Part shown: positions 20,693 to 28,725 of the stretch, one piece after another
Layout: every line of letters starts with the position of its first letter
Numbering within the stretch: the first letter of the stretch is position 1
Origin: RYN-111 sp963760125
GTDB lineage: Bacteria > Actinomycetota > Actinomycetes > Mycobacteriales > SCTD01
DNA: 64,000 bases
Direction: 5' to 3'
Assembly: GCA_963760125.1 (NCBI GenBank)
Contig: CAVXBV010000001.1
Span: 35,644-99,643 of the forward strand
The notes under the pieces: generated by a model
What the model saw: only the letters and a program-made list of their open reading frames with translations
Databases searched by the model: none
What the model was told of the DNA's origin: nothing
Translations under genes and position numbers: made by a program

Positions 20693-21601
20693 CGACGCGG
20701 GCGTGGCCTTGCCCCGCGGTCGGGTCGAGGAGCGGCGCTCCCGCGGCAGCAGGTCGGCGAGCGACGAGCCCTCCGGCAGGACGAGCGACTGACCGCGCTT
20801 GCTGCGCTCCAGCATCGCGTGCACGACGAGGGCGTTGCGGATCAGCGAGGAGAACTCCTCCGGTTGAGCGAGCAGCCAGCCGTGCCGTCCGGTGACCGTC
20901 TCGCTCGGCAGGCTGCCGGCCACGTCGGCCAGCGAACCCGGGAGGATGAGCTTGTCGTCGTCGCCCCAGATGAACAGGACCGGCAGGCCGGACACCACCA
21001 GGCTCGCCGCCTCATCGGCGAGGTTGGCGGTCACGGCCAGGCGTGCGGTGAGCAGGGACGTGACCGGGCGACGGACCAGGTTGGGGACCAGCGCGCGCAG
21101 CATCGAGGGCGCCGACCGGGCGACGGCGCGGGGCGAGAGCTCGGTGACCGTCCCGACGGCCCAGCGCAACCACGAGGCGTCCACCAGACCGACGCGTCGT
21201 CCGGGGGCACCGCCGACCGAGTTGATGAGCGTCAGGGACCGCACGCGGTCGGGCCGATCGGTCGCGAGCTGGATCGCCACCCCGCCGCCGAAGGAGTGCC
21301 CGACGACGAACGCCGGTTCGAGCCCCAGGACGTCGAGCAGCCGACCGACCCGTCGGGCGTACGACGGAAGGTCGATCTCCGACAGCGGCGGGCTCTCGCT
21401 CCCGGCGAAACCAGGGAGGGCGGGAGCGATGACGCGCACCCCCGCCGCCGTGAGGCGCAAGATGCCGTTCGCGTAGGTCTGCGGTCCCAGCCCCCAACCG
21501 TGCAGGAACAGCAGGGGGTCGCCGGTGCCTGCCTCCATCACCCGCACGGCCTCGCCGTCGACCGACACCGTCCGCCAGGTCGGTCGCGCGCGAGGGCTCA
21601 C
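20690..21601 (-). CDS. Alpha/beta hydrolase
   Basis: 303 residues from GTG 21601, which overlaps the upstream gene's stop (GTGA). The fold is clear: LLFLHGWGLGPQTY oxyanion region, nucleophile elbow VVGHSFGGGVAIQLA, acid strand LFIWGDDDKLI and late catalytic His in GRHGWLLAQPEEF. The last 40 residues are a basic tail rich in Arg, Lys and Pro (RERRSSTRPRGKA), unusual for a hydrolase and perhaps a nucleic-acid or membrane contact. Coupled to an acidic protein of unknown role. Substrate unknown. Confidence 0.82.
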   Translation of the reverse strand: MSPRARPTWRTVSVDGEAVRVMEAGTGDPLLFLHGWGLGPQTYANGILRLTAAGVRVIAPALPGFAGSESPPLSEIDLPSYARRVGRLLDVLGLEPAFVVGHSFGGGVAIQLATDRPDRVRSLTLINSVGGAPGRRVGLVDASWLRWAVGTVTELSPRAVARSAPSMLRALVPNLVRRPVTSLLTARLAVTANLADEAASLVVSGLPVLFIWGDDDKLILPGSLADVAGSLPSETVTGRHGWLLAQPEEFSSLIRNALVVHAMLERSKRGQSLVLPEGSSLADLLPRERRSSTRPRGKATPAS

Positions 21602-22287
21602 GGGGTGGCCTCGTGACCGGGGAGGCCGGCGTGACGGCGGACGTGCTCGTCGACGAGGGCCTCGTGCGTCAGGTCGGCCGTCGACAGTGGCCCATGGCGC
21701 AGCACCAGGTGCCCGAGGCACTTCTCGTGGTCGGCGAGCAGGTCGGCCCACGAGTCGATCAGCGCCGCGGCGGCGACCAGCGCCTCGAGGCGGACGCGCA
21801 GGGGCAGCAGCAGCAAGGACCGCTCCAGCTCCGAGACGACGGCTTCGCCGAGGACCTCGAGCTCCGAGATCGGGTCGAGGTCGAACAGCCCCTCCGGTTC
21901 GTCGTCGAGCGGGCTCAGCTCGGACAGGTCGATCTCGTCGAGCCCGATCTGGCCGGGGCTCTGGTCGGGTTCGACGTCCCAGACGGAGTCGTCGTCCTCC
22001 TCCTCGTCCCACGTGCCCTCGACGTCCTCGAGGGACAGGCCCGACTCGGCGGCCCACCGCGCTTCCTCCTCGAGGTCGATCTCCGCAGGCAAGGCGGCGA
22101 AGAAGGCGTCCTGCCAGCGGTCGACCAGGGTGCGCACGGCGTCGCACCGCTCGAGGGCTCCCCCCAGGTCGCCGCTCGTCGGGACAAGCAGCGCTGCAGC
22201 GAGGGTCGCTGCCGCCTCCGCCGGGAGGTCCTCCAGCGGATCAGCCGAGCTGACGGTGTGGACCACACCGCGCGAGTCACGAAACAC
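21598..22287 (-). CDS. Acidic protein of unknown function
   Basis: 229 residues, GTG 22287, six bases after a minus-strand TACGCT and so probably leaderless. I do not recognise a family. It has a strongly acidic centre (TWDEEEDDDSVWDVEPDQ and many Asp/Glu to about residue 135) between two helical Leu/Ala-rich parts (about 15-70 and 140-190). No signal peptide, transmembrane helix or metal motif is visible. It is translated just ahead of the alpha/beta hydrolase with a four-base overlap, so the two may act together. The acidic protein and the hydrolase's basic tail could contact each other, but that is speculation. Confidence 0.7.
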   Translation of the reverse strand: MFRDSRGVVHTVSSADPLEDLPAEAAATLAAALLVPTSGDLGGALERCDAVRTLVDRWQDAFFAALPAEIDLEEEARWAAESGLSLEDVEGTWDEEEDDDSVWDVEPDQSPGQIGLDEIDLSELSPLDDEPEGLFDLDPISELEVLGEAVVSELERSLLLLPLRVRLEALVAAAALIDSWADLLADHEKCLGHLVLRHGPLSTADLTHEALVDEHVRRHAGLPGHEATP

Positions 22288-22293
22288 GGGACG

Positions 22294-22303
22294 AGCGTAG
22301 GGT
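22294..22303. promoter_or_regulatory. Overlapping divergent -10 boxes
   Basis: Minus-strand TACGCT (22294-22299) and plus-strand TAGGGT (22298-22303) overlap by two bases. The minus box sits six bases before GTG 22287. The plus box would drive enoyl-CoA hydratase with a leader of about 26 bases containing GGGAGG. The two promoters could not be occupied at once. Confidence 0.4.
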
Positions 22304-22335
22304 CCCGGCGACGGATCAACGGGAGGACGGGACAG

Positions 22336-23115
22336 ATGGGCGAGTTCGTGCGGCTCGAGGTCGAGGGCGGGATCGGGACGATTCGCCTCGACCGGCCGAA
22401 GATGAACGCCATCAACAGCCAGATCCAGGTCGAGCTGCGCGAGGCCGCGCTGGAAGCCGGCACCCGCGAGGACGTGCGCGCCGTCGTCCTGTACGGCGGG
22501 GAGCGGGTGTTCGCTGCGGGCGCGGACATCAAGGAGATGGAGACCATCACCTACGCCCAGATGCTGTCGTACGGCACGTCGCTCCAGGACTGCTTCAAGG
22601 TCGTGGCCAAGCTCCCGAAGCCCGTCGTCGCTGCCGTCACCGGCTTCGCCCTCGGTGGCGGCTTCGAGCTCGCCCTGACGGCGGATTTCCGCGTCCTGGG
22701 CGAGAGCGCGCAGGTGGGGGTCCCCGAGATCCTGCTGGGGGTCATCCCCGGCGCCGGCGGGACCCAGCGGCTGAGCCGCCTGGTCGGCCCGGCCAAGGCC
22801 AAGGACCTCGTGTTCAGCGGCCGCTTCGTCAAGGCCGAGGAGGCGCTGGCCCTCGGCATCGCCGACAAGGTGGTGCCCGACGCCGACGTCTACACCGCGG
22901 CGCGGGAGATGTGCGCGCGCTGGGTCAACGGTCCCGCGGTGGCGCTGCGCGCGGCCAAGCAGGCCGTCGACGAGGGCCTCGAGCTCGACCTCGATGCCGG
23001 CCTCCGGCTCGAGACCTCCTTGTTCGCCGGCCTGTTCGCCACCGACGACCAGAAGGCCGGCATGCGCAGCTTCGTCGACAACGGACCGGGCAAGGCCACC
23101 TTCACCGGTTCCTGA
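22336..23115 (+). CDS. Enoyl-CoA hydratase
   Basis: 259 residues, ATG 22336 with GGGAGG upstream. Crotonase-fold hydratase of fatty acid or amino acid beta-oxidation. Oxyanion-hole motifs are FAAGADIKEM and ALGGGFELALTADFRV. The two catalytic glutamates fit VGVPEILLGVIPGAGG, which is the hydratase pattern rather than that of an isomerase. It ends about 200 bases before etfB, so electron transfer for acyl-CoA dehydrogenases is encoded next door. Substrate length is not readable from sequence. Confidence 0.9.
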   Translation: MGEFVRLEVEGGIGTIRLDRPKMNAINSQIQVELREAALEAGTREDVRAVVLYGGERVFAAGADIKEMETITYAQMLSYGTSLQDCFKVVAKLPKPVVAAVTGFALGGGFELALTADFRVLGESAQVGVPEILLGVIPGAGGTQRLSRLVGPAKAKDLVFSGRFVKAEEALALGIADKVVPDADVYTAAREMCARWVNGPAVALRAAKQAVDEGLELDLDAGLRLETSLFAGLFATDDQKAGMRSFVDNGPGKATFTGS

Positions 23116-23153
23116 GCCCAGTGGCGCAGGTCACCCGCCGCGAGGTTGCCGGG

Positions 23154-23173
23154 TTGCTACCGGCGGGTAACAA
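23154..23173. promoter_or_regulatory. Candidate operator upstream of etfBA
   Basis: Inverted repeat TTGCTACC-GGCG-GGTAACAA with one mismatch (20 bp), 143 bases upstream of etfB. The size and symmetry suit a dimeric repressor such as a TetR-type regulator of fatty acid oxidation. The regulator is not identified. Confidence 0.35.
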
Positions 23174-23316
23174 TCAGGGGGACGAGGGCGGTGACGGGCG
23201 CGGACGTGCGCGCCGATAGCGTGTCACCCATCCTCGACAGCAGGATCTCGCGCGGTCCACCGCGCGGCGCAAGCCGACATGCGGTCCACAACTTCGGCAA
23301 GGAGCATGAGCCACCC

Positions 23317-24096
23317 GTGAACATCGTCGTACTGGTGAAGCAGGTGCCCGACACCTGGGCCGAGCGCAAGCTCAACGAGTCGGACAAGACGTTGGACCGC
23401 GCGTCGGTCGACGTCGTCATGAACGAGATCGACGAGTACGCCGTCGAGGAGGCGCTCCGCCTCAAGGAGGCCCAGGGCGGCGAGGTCACGATCCTCACCA
23501 TGGGCCCGGACCGGGCTGTCGAGACCATCCGCAAGGCGCTGTCGATGGGCGCCGACAAGGCCGTCCACCTCAGCGACGACGCCCTCAAGGGCAGTGACGC
23601 CGTACAGACGTCCGCGGCCATCGCGAAGGTCCTCGAGGGCCTGGAGTTCGACCTGGTCATCGCCGGGTCCGAGGCCACCGACTCGCGCATGGCCATCATG
23701 GGTGCGCTGCTGTCCGAGCGCCTCGGCCTGCCGCAGCTGACCGGAGCCCGCAAGCTCACGATCGAGGGCACCACCGCCACGATCGAGCGGCAGACCGACA
23801 ACGGGTACGCCGTGGTCACCGCCGCGCTCCCCGCCATCGTCTCGGTCGTCGAGAAGATCAACGAGCCCCGCTACCCGTCCTTCAAGGGCATCATGGCTGC
23901 GAAGAGCAAGCCGCTCGACACCAAGACCCTGGCCGACACCGGCCTCGACGCCGGCACCGTGGGGCTCGCCTCCGCGCCGTCGCAGGTCGTGTCGTTCTCG
24001 AACAAGCCGCCGCGCCAGGCGGGTCAGATCGTCAAGGACGAAGGTGACGGCGGCGCCAAGGTCGCCGAGTTCCTCGCGTCGCAGAAGTTCGTCTGA
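23317..24096 (+). CDS. etfB: Electron transfer flavoprotein beta subunit
   Basis: 259 residues from GTG 23317, giving the family start MNIVVLVKQVPDTWAERKL. An AAGGAG lies 12 bases upstream, a rather long spacing. An ATG nearer the site opens only a four-codon frame. EtfB binds AMP and pairs with EtfA to accept electrons from acyl-CoA dehydrogenases. Visible are VMNEIDEYAVEEALRLKE and the adenine-nucleotide region DLVIAGSEATDSRMAIMGALLSE-like segment. etfA follows after 14 bases. Confidence 0.95.
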   Translation: MNIVVLVKQVPDTWAERKLNESDKTLDRASVDVVMNEIDEYAVEEALRLKEAQGGEVTILTMGPDRAVETIRKALSMGADKAVHLSDDALKGSDAVQTSAAIAKVLEGLEFDLVIAGSEATDSRMAIMGALLSERLGLPQLTGARKLTIEGTTATIERQTDNGYAVVTAALPAIVSVVEKINEPRYPSFKGIMAAKSKPLDTKTLADTGLDAGTVGLASAPSQVVSFSNKPPRQAGQIVKDEGDGGAKVAEFLASQKFV

Positions 24097-24110
24097 GAGG
24101 CAAGGAAAAC

Positions 24111-25064
24111 ATGTCTGAGGTCCTCGTTCTCATCGAGCACGTCGAGGGAACCCCCAAGAAGGTCAGCTTCGAGCTGCTCGCGCTCGCCAAGACGCTCGGC
24201 AGCCCGTCGGCTGTCGTGCTCGGCGCCAACGCGGCCAAGGCCGTCGACGCGCTGAAGGCGTTCGGCGCCGACAAGCTCTACATCGACGAGTCGTCCGACC
24301 ACGACGACTTCCTCGCCGGCCCGAAGGCGGCGCTGCTCGCGCAGCTCGTCGGCTCCGCGAGCCCGGTCGCCGTCCTCGTCCCGGCCACGGCCGAGGGCAA
24401 GGAGGTCGCGGCGCGCCTCGCCGTCAAGACCGGTGGCGGCCTGCTCACCGACGCGGTCGGTGTCACGACCGAGCTCGTCGCGGAGCAGCCGATCTTCGGT
24501 GGCTCGGTCGTCGTGTCGTCCAAGATCGCGACCGGTACGCCGATCATCGCCGTCCGGGCGAACTCCACCGCCCCCGTCGAGGGAGCGGGTGCCGGAACCG
24601 TCGAGAACGTCACGGTCACCGCGTCCGACGCCGACAAGGCCGCTCGGGTGACCGAGCGCGTGGTCGAGGCCAAGGGCGGTCGCCCCGACCTCGGGGAGGC
24701 GAGCATCGTCGTCTCGGGTGGTCGCGGTGTCGGCTCGCCGGAGAACTTCTCCATCATCGAGGCGCTCGCGGACTCCCTCGGCGCGGCTGTCGGCGCCTCG
24801 CGCGCCGCCACCGACGCCGGCTGGTACCCGCACCAGAACCAGGTAGGACAGACCGGCCGCACCGTGTCACCGCAGCTCTACATCGCGGCCGGCATCTCCG
24901 GAGCCATCCAGCACCGCGCCGGCATGCAGACCTCGAAGACGATCGTGGCCATCAACAAGGACCCCGAGGCGCCGATCTTCGAGCTCGCCGACTTCGGCCT
25001 CGTGGGCGACCTCAACACGGTCGTCCCGGCGTTGACCGAGGAGATCACCAAGCGCAAGGGCTAG
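24111..25064 (+). CDS. etfA: Electron transfer flavoprotein alpha subunit
   Basis: 317 residues, ATG 24111 with AAGGA upstream. It carries the FAD-binding C-terminal domain: SGGRGVGSPENF, ASRAATDAGWYPHQNQVGQT, YIAAGISGAIQHRAGM and AINKDPEAPIFELADFGLVGD. With EtfB it passes electrons to the quinone pool through ETF dehydrogenase (not in the window). The operon ends at a strong terminator 14 bases after the stop. Confidence 0.96.
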   Translation: MSEVLVLIEHVEGTPKKVSFELLALAKTLGSPSAVVLGANAAKAVDALKAFGADKLYIDESSDHDDFLAGPKAALLAQLVGSASPVAVLVPATAEGKEVAARLAVKTGGGLLTDAVGVTTELVAEQPIFGGSVVVSSKIATGTPIIAVRANSTAPVEGAGAGTVENVTVTASDADKAARVTERVVEAKGGRPDLGEASIVVSGGRGVGSPENFSIIEALADSLGAAVGASRAATDAGWYPHQNQVGQTGRTVSPQLYIAAGISGAIQHRAGMQTSKTIVAINKDPEAPIFELADFGLVGDLNTVVPALTEEITKRKG

Positions 25065-25077
25065 ACCCCCGAACGTC

Positions 25078-25114
25078 CGAGAGGCCCGTACCGCTCGCCG
25101 GTACGGGCCTCTCG
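25078..25114. terminator. Bidirectional terminator etfA / SDR
   Basis: Perfect 15-bp stem (25078-25092 with 25100-25114; core GAGGCCCGTACC) and seven-base loop, between two convergent genes whose stops lie on either side. It can serve both strands. No long T tract. Confidence 0.85.
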
Positions 25115-25135
25115 CGTGTCATCGGAGGAGCGCTC

Positions 25136-26038
25136 CTAGAGGTCGTAGGTGACGCCGGTCAGCTCCTCGCTGACCTCCCACAGGCGCGCGGCATCCTCGA
25201 GGCTCTTGGCCAGCCGCGTCGTCGTCGCCTTCTTCGGGTGGCCGCGCAGGTCGAGCAGGTGGGGGCCGTAGTAGTCGCCGCCCTGCACGTCGGGCATCGT
25301 GGCGGCGTACAGCTGCGGCCAGGCGCCCTGCTTGTCGCTCTGCGCCAGGACCCGGTTGCCGACCTTCATGAGCCCCTCGAAAAACGCCTGACCCTGGCCC
25401 TGCTGCAGGTGGGTGGACGCATACCCGGGGTGGGCCGCGGCGGCTAGCAGGGTGCCGTGCGCACGTCGATCGAGCTCCGCCGTGAAGAGCAGGTTCGCCA
25501 GCTTGGACTGGCCGTAGCGCCGCCAGCGGTGGTAGCTGCGGTCGGCCGGGAGGTCGGTGAAGTCCATGCGCCCGATCACGTGGGCGCCGCTCGCCACCGT
25601 GATGACGCGCGGTGCGCTCCCCTGGCGCAGCAGGGGGAGCAGTCGGCCGGTCAGGGCGAAGTGGCCGAAGTGGTTGGTGCCCAGCTGCAGCTCGAAGCCG
25701 TCCACTGTGCGTCCCTGCGGGACGGCCATGATGCCCGCGTTGTTGACCAGCAGGTCAAGCTGCGTCACCCGCTCGCCGACCTCCTTGACCGCCTGCTCCA
25801 CGCTCGCCAGCGAGGCGAGGTCCATGGCCACGAGCTCGACGTTCGCGCCGGTCGCCTCCGCGCGGACCCGGCGGAGAGCGTCCTGCGCCTTGGTCGGGTT
25901 GCGGCACGCCATGAGGACGCGTGCTCCCGCACGGGCGAGCTCGACCGTCGTCCAGAAGCCGAGGCCGGAGTTCGCTCCCGTCACGAGAGCCGTACGGCCG
26001 GTCTGGTCGGGCAGGTCGGTGGGGGTCCAGCGCGTCAT
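25136..26038 (-). CDS. Short-chain dehydrogenase/reductase
   Basis: 300 residues. Classical SDR with NAD(P) motif TGANSGLGFWT at about 20-30, RNPTKAQDALRRV suggesting NADP preference, NNAGIMAVPQG, VASGAHV and the active-site pair YGQSKLANLLF (Tyr and Lys). It resembles the retinol-dehydrogenase/WW-domain oxidoreductase branch. ATG 26038 follows a minus-strand CAGGCT by six bases without a ribosome binding site, so it is probably leaderless. Divergent from the PaaK-like gene. Substrate unknown. Confidence 0.9.
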   Translation of the reverse strand: MTRWTPTDLPDQTGRTALVTGANSGLGFWTTVELARAGARVLMACRNPTKAQDALRRVRAEATGANVELVAMDLASLASVEQAVKEVGERVTQLDLLVNNAGIMAVPQGRTVDGFELQLGTNHFGHFALTGRLLPLLRQGSAPRVITVASGAHVIGRMDFTDLPADRSYHRWRRYGQSKLANLLFTAELDRRAHGTLLAAAAHPGYASTHLQQGQGQAFFEGLMKVGNRVLAQSDKQGAWPQLYAATMPDVQGGDYYGPHLLDLRGHPKKATTTRLAKSLEDAARLWEVSEELTGVTYDL

Positions 26039-26044
26039 GCCGCC

Positions 26045-26070
26045 AGCCTGCCACGTCGCCTCCCTAGACT
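26045..26070. promoter_or_regulatory. Divergent leaderless promoters SDR / PaaK-like
   Basis: Minus-strand CAGGCT (26045-26050) lies six bases before the SDR ATG. Plus-strand TAGACT (26065-26070) lies six bases before ATG 26077. Only 38 bases separate the two start codons. Confidence 0.5.
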
Positions 26071-26076
26071 CCGGGC

Positions 26077-27474
26077 ATGCCTTCGTGGGATCGCAAGAAC
26101 GACAAGCAGCAGGCCCAGGCGCAGGGACGTGCCCTCAAGGTCCAGGTCGTCGACGCCGTAGGACCCTTCTCGCCGTACTGGCGCGACCGGCTCAAGGCGC
26201 TCGGTACCTCTGCCGGCACCCTCACGACGGTGGAGGCCCTCGCGGCTCTCCCGGCCGTGGGTGAGCGCGACCTGTGCCCCGACGGCGACCCAGCGCGGGC
26301 GGCGGGACTCGTGCTGCAGGCCGGCGAGTCCGGCTGGGCGCTGCACACCGAGGGGCCGCGACTGCGTCGCGCGCTGAGCAGCCGGCTGGTCCGGTCCGGC
26401 TCGTACCGCGCCCTCGTCGAGGCGGACACCCGACCCACCTCCTTCGTGTACGCCGGCCTGGGGCTCCGGTTCCCGCTGGCCAGCACGCGCAGCGACCTCG
26501 ACGTCGTGGCCCGCGCGGGCGCGCGGTTGTGGCAGGTCCTGGGGCTGACCCGCTCAGCCGTCCTCGTGTCCGGCCTGCCGTCGGGGCGCACCGCCTCGTC
26601 CCAGGCGCTCGAGCTCGCGGCCCTCGGCGCCGGCTCTCCGGCGCTGGCGGTCTCCGACGACGTCCACGCGTTGACGGACGCCCTCGCGCTGCTTCCCGCG
26701 ACGGTGCTGGCGCTGCCGGTCCATCGGGCCGCTGACCTGCTCGACGACCTCGACGAGGCCGGCGCCGCCCTCGGCGCCGTCACGACCCTGCTGCTGGTCG
26801 GTGCACCGTCGGCGGAGGAGCGCGCCGACGTCGCTGCGGCACTCACCCGTTCCGGTCTGACGGCCAAGGCGCTGGCGGTGCACGTGCCCGACGGGCACCG
26901 GCTCATGTGGGGCGAGTGCGCGGAGGGCGGGCCTGGCCTGCACACCTACCCCGACCTCGAGCTCGTCCAGTTGGTCGATCCGGAGACGGGGGAGGCTGGC
27001 CGGTCGTCCGGCCCGCAGGAGGTCGTGCTGACCCAGCTCGGGCTGCGGGGCAGCGCCCTGCTCCGCTGGCGCACCGCCGATCTCGCCGACGAGGTCGCGA
27101 CCCGCGCCTGCCCCGGGTGCGGCCGCACCGTCCCGCGCGTGGTCGGGCTGCAGCGCCGGGCGCTCGTTCCCGAGCTCGAACTGCGCGCCGGACGCCGCGC
27201 TGTCGACCTGCGCGGCGTCTCGGGGGCCCTACTGGGGCGCTCGGACGTCGTGGACTGGCGGGTCGTGGTGGTGCCGAGCGCGCGCGGCGCGCACACCGAC
27301 GTGGTCGTCCACGTCGTTCCCGGCGAGGGCGAGGAACCGGCCGACGTCGCGGTCGCCGTCGCCCGGGACGTCCGTGCCGCGACGGGGTTCTTGCCGTCGC
27401 AGGTCGTGGTCGCCGAGGCCGGAGACCTGCCCGCGGGCGAGGCCCTGAGCGGTCGGTTGTTGGCGAGCGCCTAG
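26077..27474 (+). CDS. Degenerate phenylacetate-CoA ligase-like (AMP-binding fold) protein
   Basis: 465 residues, ATG 26077, leaderless pattern. I place it tentatively in the PaaK/CapK branch of the ANL superfamily. The order of parts fits: an N-terminal SPYWRDRLKALGTSAGTLTT resembling the PaaK start, a RGDS-type region near ETRP-like residues, and a C-terminal LLRWRTADLADEVATRACPGCGRTVPRV, comparable to the YRTGDL and zinc CxxC of PaaK. A usual P-loop (SSGTTG) is not visible; instead there is SGLPSGRTASSQ at about 165-176. The catalytic C-terminal lysine cannot be placed. It may be a non-acylating relative. Confidence 0.55.
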   Translation: MPSWDRKNDKQQAQAQGRALKVQVVDAVGPFSPYWRDRLKALGTSAGTLTTVEALAALPAVGERDLCPDGDPARAAGLVLQAGESGWALHTEGPRLRRALSSRLVRSGSYRALVEADTRPTSFVYAGLGLRFPLASTRSDLDVVARAGARLWQVLGLTRSAVLVSGLPSGRTASSQALELAALGAGSPALAVSDDVHALTDALALLPATVLALPVHRAADLLDDLDEAGAALGAVTTLLLVGAPSAEERADVAAALTRSGLTAKALAVHVPDGHRLMWGECAEGGPGLHTYPDLELVQLVDPETGEAGRSSGPQEVVLTQLGLRGSALLRWRTADLADEVATRACPGCGRTVPRVVGLQRRALVPELELRAGRRAVDLRGVSGALLGRSDVVDWRVVVVPSARGAHTDVVVHVVPGEGEEPADVAVAVARDVRAATGFLPSQVVVAEAGDLPAGEALSGRLLASA

Positions 27475-27558
27475 GTCGCTGCGCTGGGCGGTGACGCGCC
27501 CCGTACTCGTTGCACGCTCTCCCCCGCAGGCGGACGCACCCTCCGCGCCGGCCGCGGC

Positions 27559-27564
27559 TACGCT
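27559..27564 (+). promoter_or_regulatory. Putative iscS -10 box, leaderless
   Basis: TACGCT, six bases before GTG 27571 with no ribosome binding site between. It supports GTG 27571 as the true start. Confidence 0.45.
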
Positions 27565-27570
27565 CGACCC

Positions 27571-28725
27571 GTGGCCTATCTCGACCATGCGGCCTCGACG
27601 CCCATGCTCCCCGAGGCGGTCGCGGCTGTCGCCGAGCAGATGGCGAAGGTCGGCAACGCCAGCTCCCTGCACACCTCCGGTCGACGGTCCCGTCGTACGG
27701 TCGAGGAGTCGCGCGAGGCGGTGGCCGCAGCGCTCGGGGCGCGACCGTCCGAGGTGCTGTTCACCGCCGGCGGGACCGAGAGCGACAACCTCGCCGTCAA
27801 GGGCCTGTTCTGGGCGCGCCGTGCCGCGGACCCCCGCCGCACCCGGGTGCTCGCCTCCGGCGTCGAGCACCACGCCGTGCTCGACGCCGTGCTCTGGCTG
27901 ATGACCCACGAGGGCGCGGAGATCACCTGGCTCGAGGTCGACGCGCTCGGCCGCGTCGACCCGGCCCAGCTGGCCGCGGAGCTCGACGACCGCGTCGCCC
28001 TCGTGACCGTGATGTGGGCCAACAACGAGGTCGGCACCGTTCAGGACGTCGCAGCCCTGGCGGCCGTCGCTCACGACGCCGGGGTGCCCTTTCACAGCGA
28101 TGCGGTGCAGGCCGTCGGCGTCCTGCCGGTGGACGTCGCGGCCAGTGGCGTCGCCGCGCTGACGCTGTCCGGTCACAAGCTCGGCGGCCCGTTGGGCGTC
28201 GGGGCGCTGGTCCTGGGCCGCGACGTGGCCTGCACACCGCTGCTGCACGGGGGAGGGCAGGAGCGCGACGTCCGGTCCGGCACCCTCGACACCCCGGCCA
28301 TCGCCGGCCTCGCGGTGGCGACGACCCTGGCGGTCCAGCGGCAACGGGAGACCGCGGCCCGGCTCTCGGGGCTCCGGGACGACCTGGTCACGCGGGTGCT
28401 CGAGGCCGTGCCGGACGCGGTGTTCAACGGCGATCCGATCCGCCGCCTGCCCGGCAACGCTCACTTCTCCTTCCCTGGCTGCGAGGGCGACTCGCTGCTG
28501 CTCCTGCTCGACGCCAAAGGGGTCGAGGTGTCGACCGGCTCCGCCTGCTCCAGCGGGGTGGCGCGGCCCTCCCACGTGCTGGTCGCCATGGGTCAGGGCG
28601 AGGAGCAGGCCCGTTCCTCCTTGCGCTTCTCCCTGGGGCACACGTCCACGGCCGAGGACGTGGCGGCGGTGCTCGAGGTGCTGCCGGCCGTGGTGGAGCG
28701 CGCCCGCCGCGTCCCCGTGCGGTGA
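27571..28725 (+). CDS. iscS: Cysteine desulfurase
   Basis: 384 residues, giving the classic MAYLDHAASTPM start. PLP enzyme that takes sulfur from cysteine as a persulfide. GVEHHAVLD supplies the PLP-stacking His, LTLSGHKLGGPLG the PLP Lys, and STGSACSSGV the catalytic Cys loop. It overlaps mnmA by four bases (GTGA), so its likely main job is to deliver sulfur for tRNA 2-thiouridine synthesis, perhaps also Fe-S assembly. No iscU or suf gene is in the window. Confidence 0.94.
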   Translation: MAYLDHAASTPMLPEAVAAVAEQMAKVGNASSLHTSGRRSRRTVEESREAVAAALGARPSEVLFTAGGTESDNLAVKGLFWARRAADPRRTRVLASGVEHHAVLDAVLWLMTHEGAEITWLEVDALGRVDPAQLAAELDDRVALVTVMWANNEVGTVQDVAALAAVAHDAGVPFHSDAVQAVGVLPVDVAASGVAALTLSGHKLGGPLGVGALVLGRDVACTPLLHGGGQERDVRSGTLDTPAIAGLAVATTLAVQRQRETAARLSGLRDDLVTRVLEAVPDAVFNGDPIRRLPGNAHFSFPGCEGDSLLLLLDAKGVEVSTGSACSSGVARPSHVLVAMGQGEEQARSSLRFSLGHTSTAEDVAAVLEVLPAVVERARRVPVR

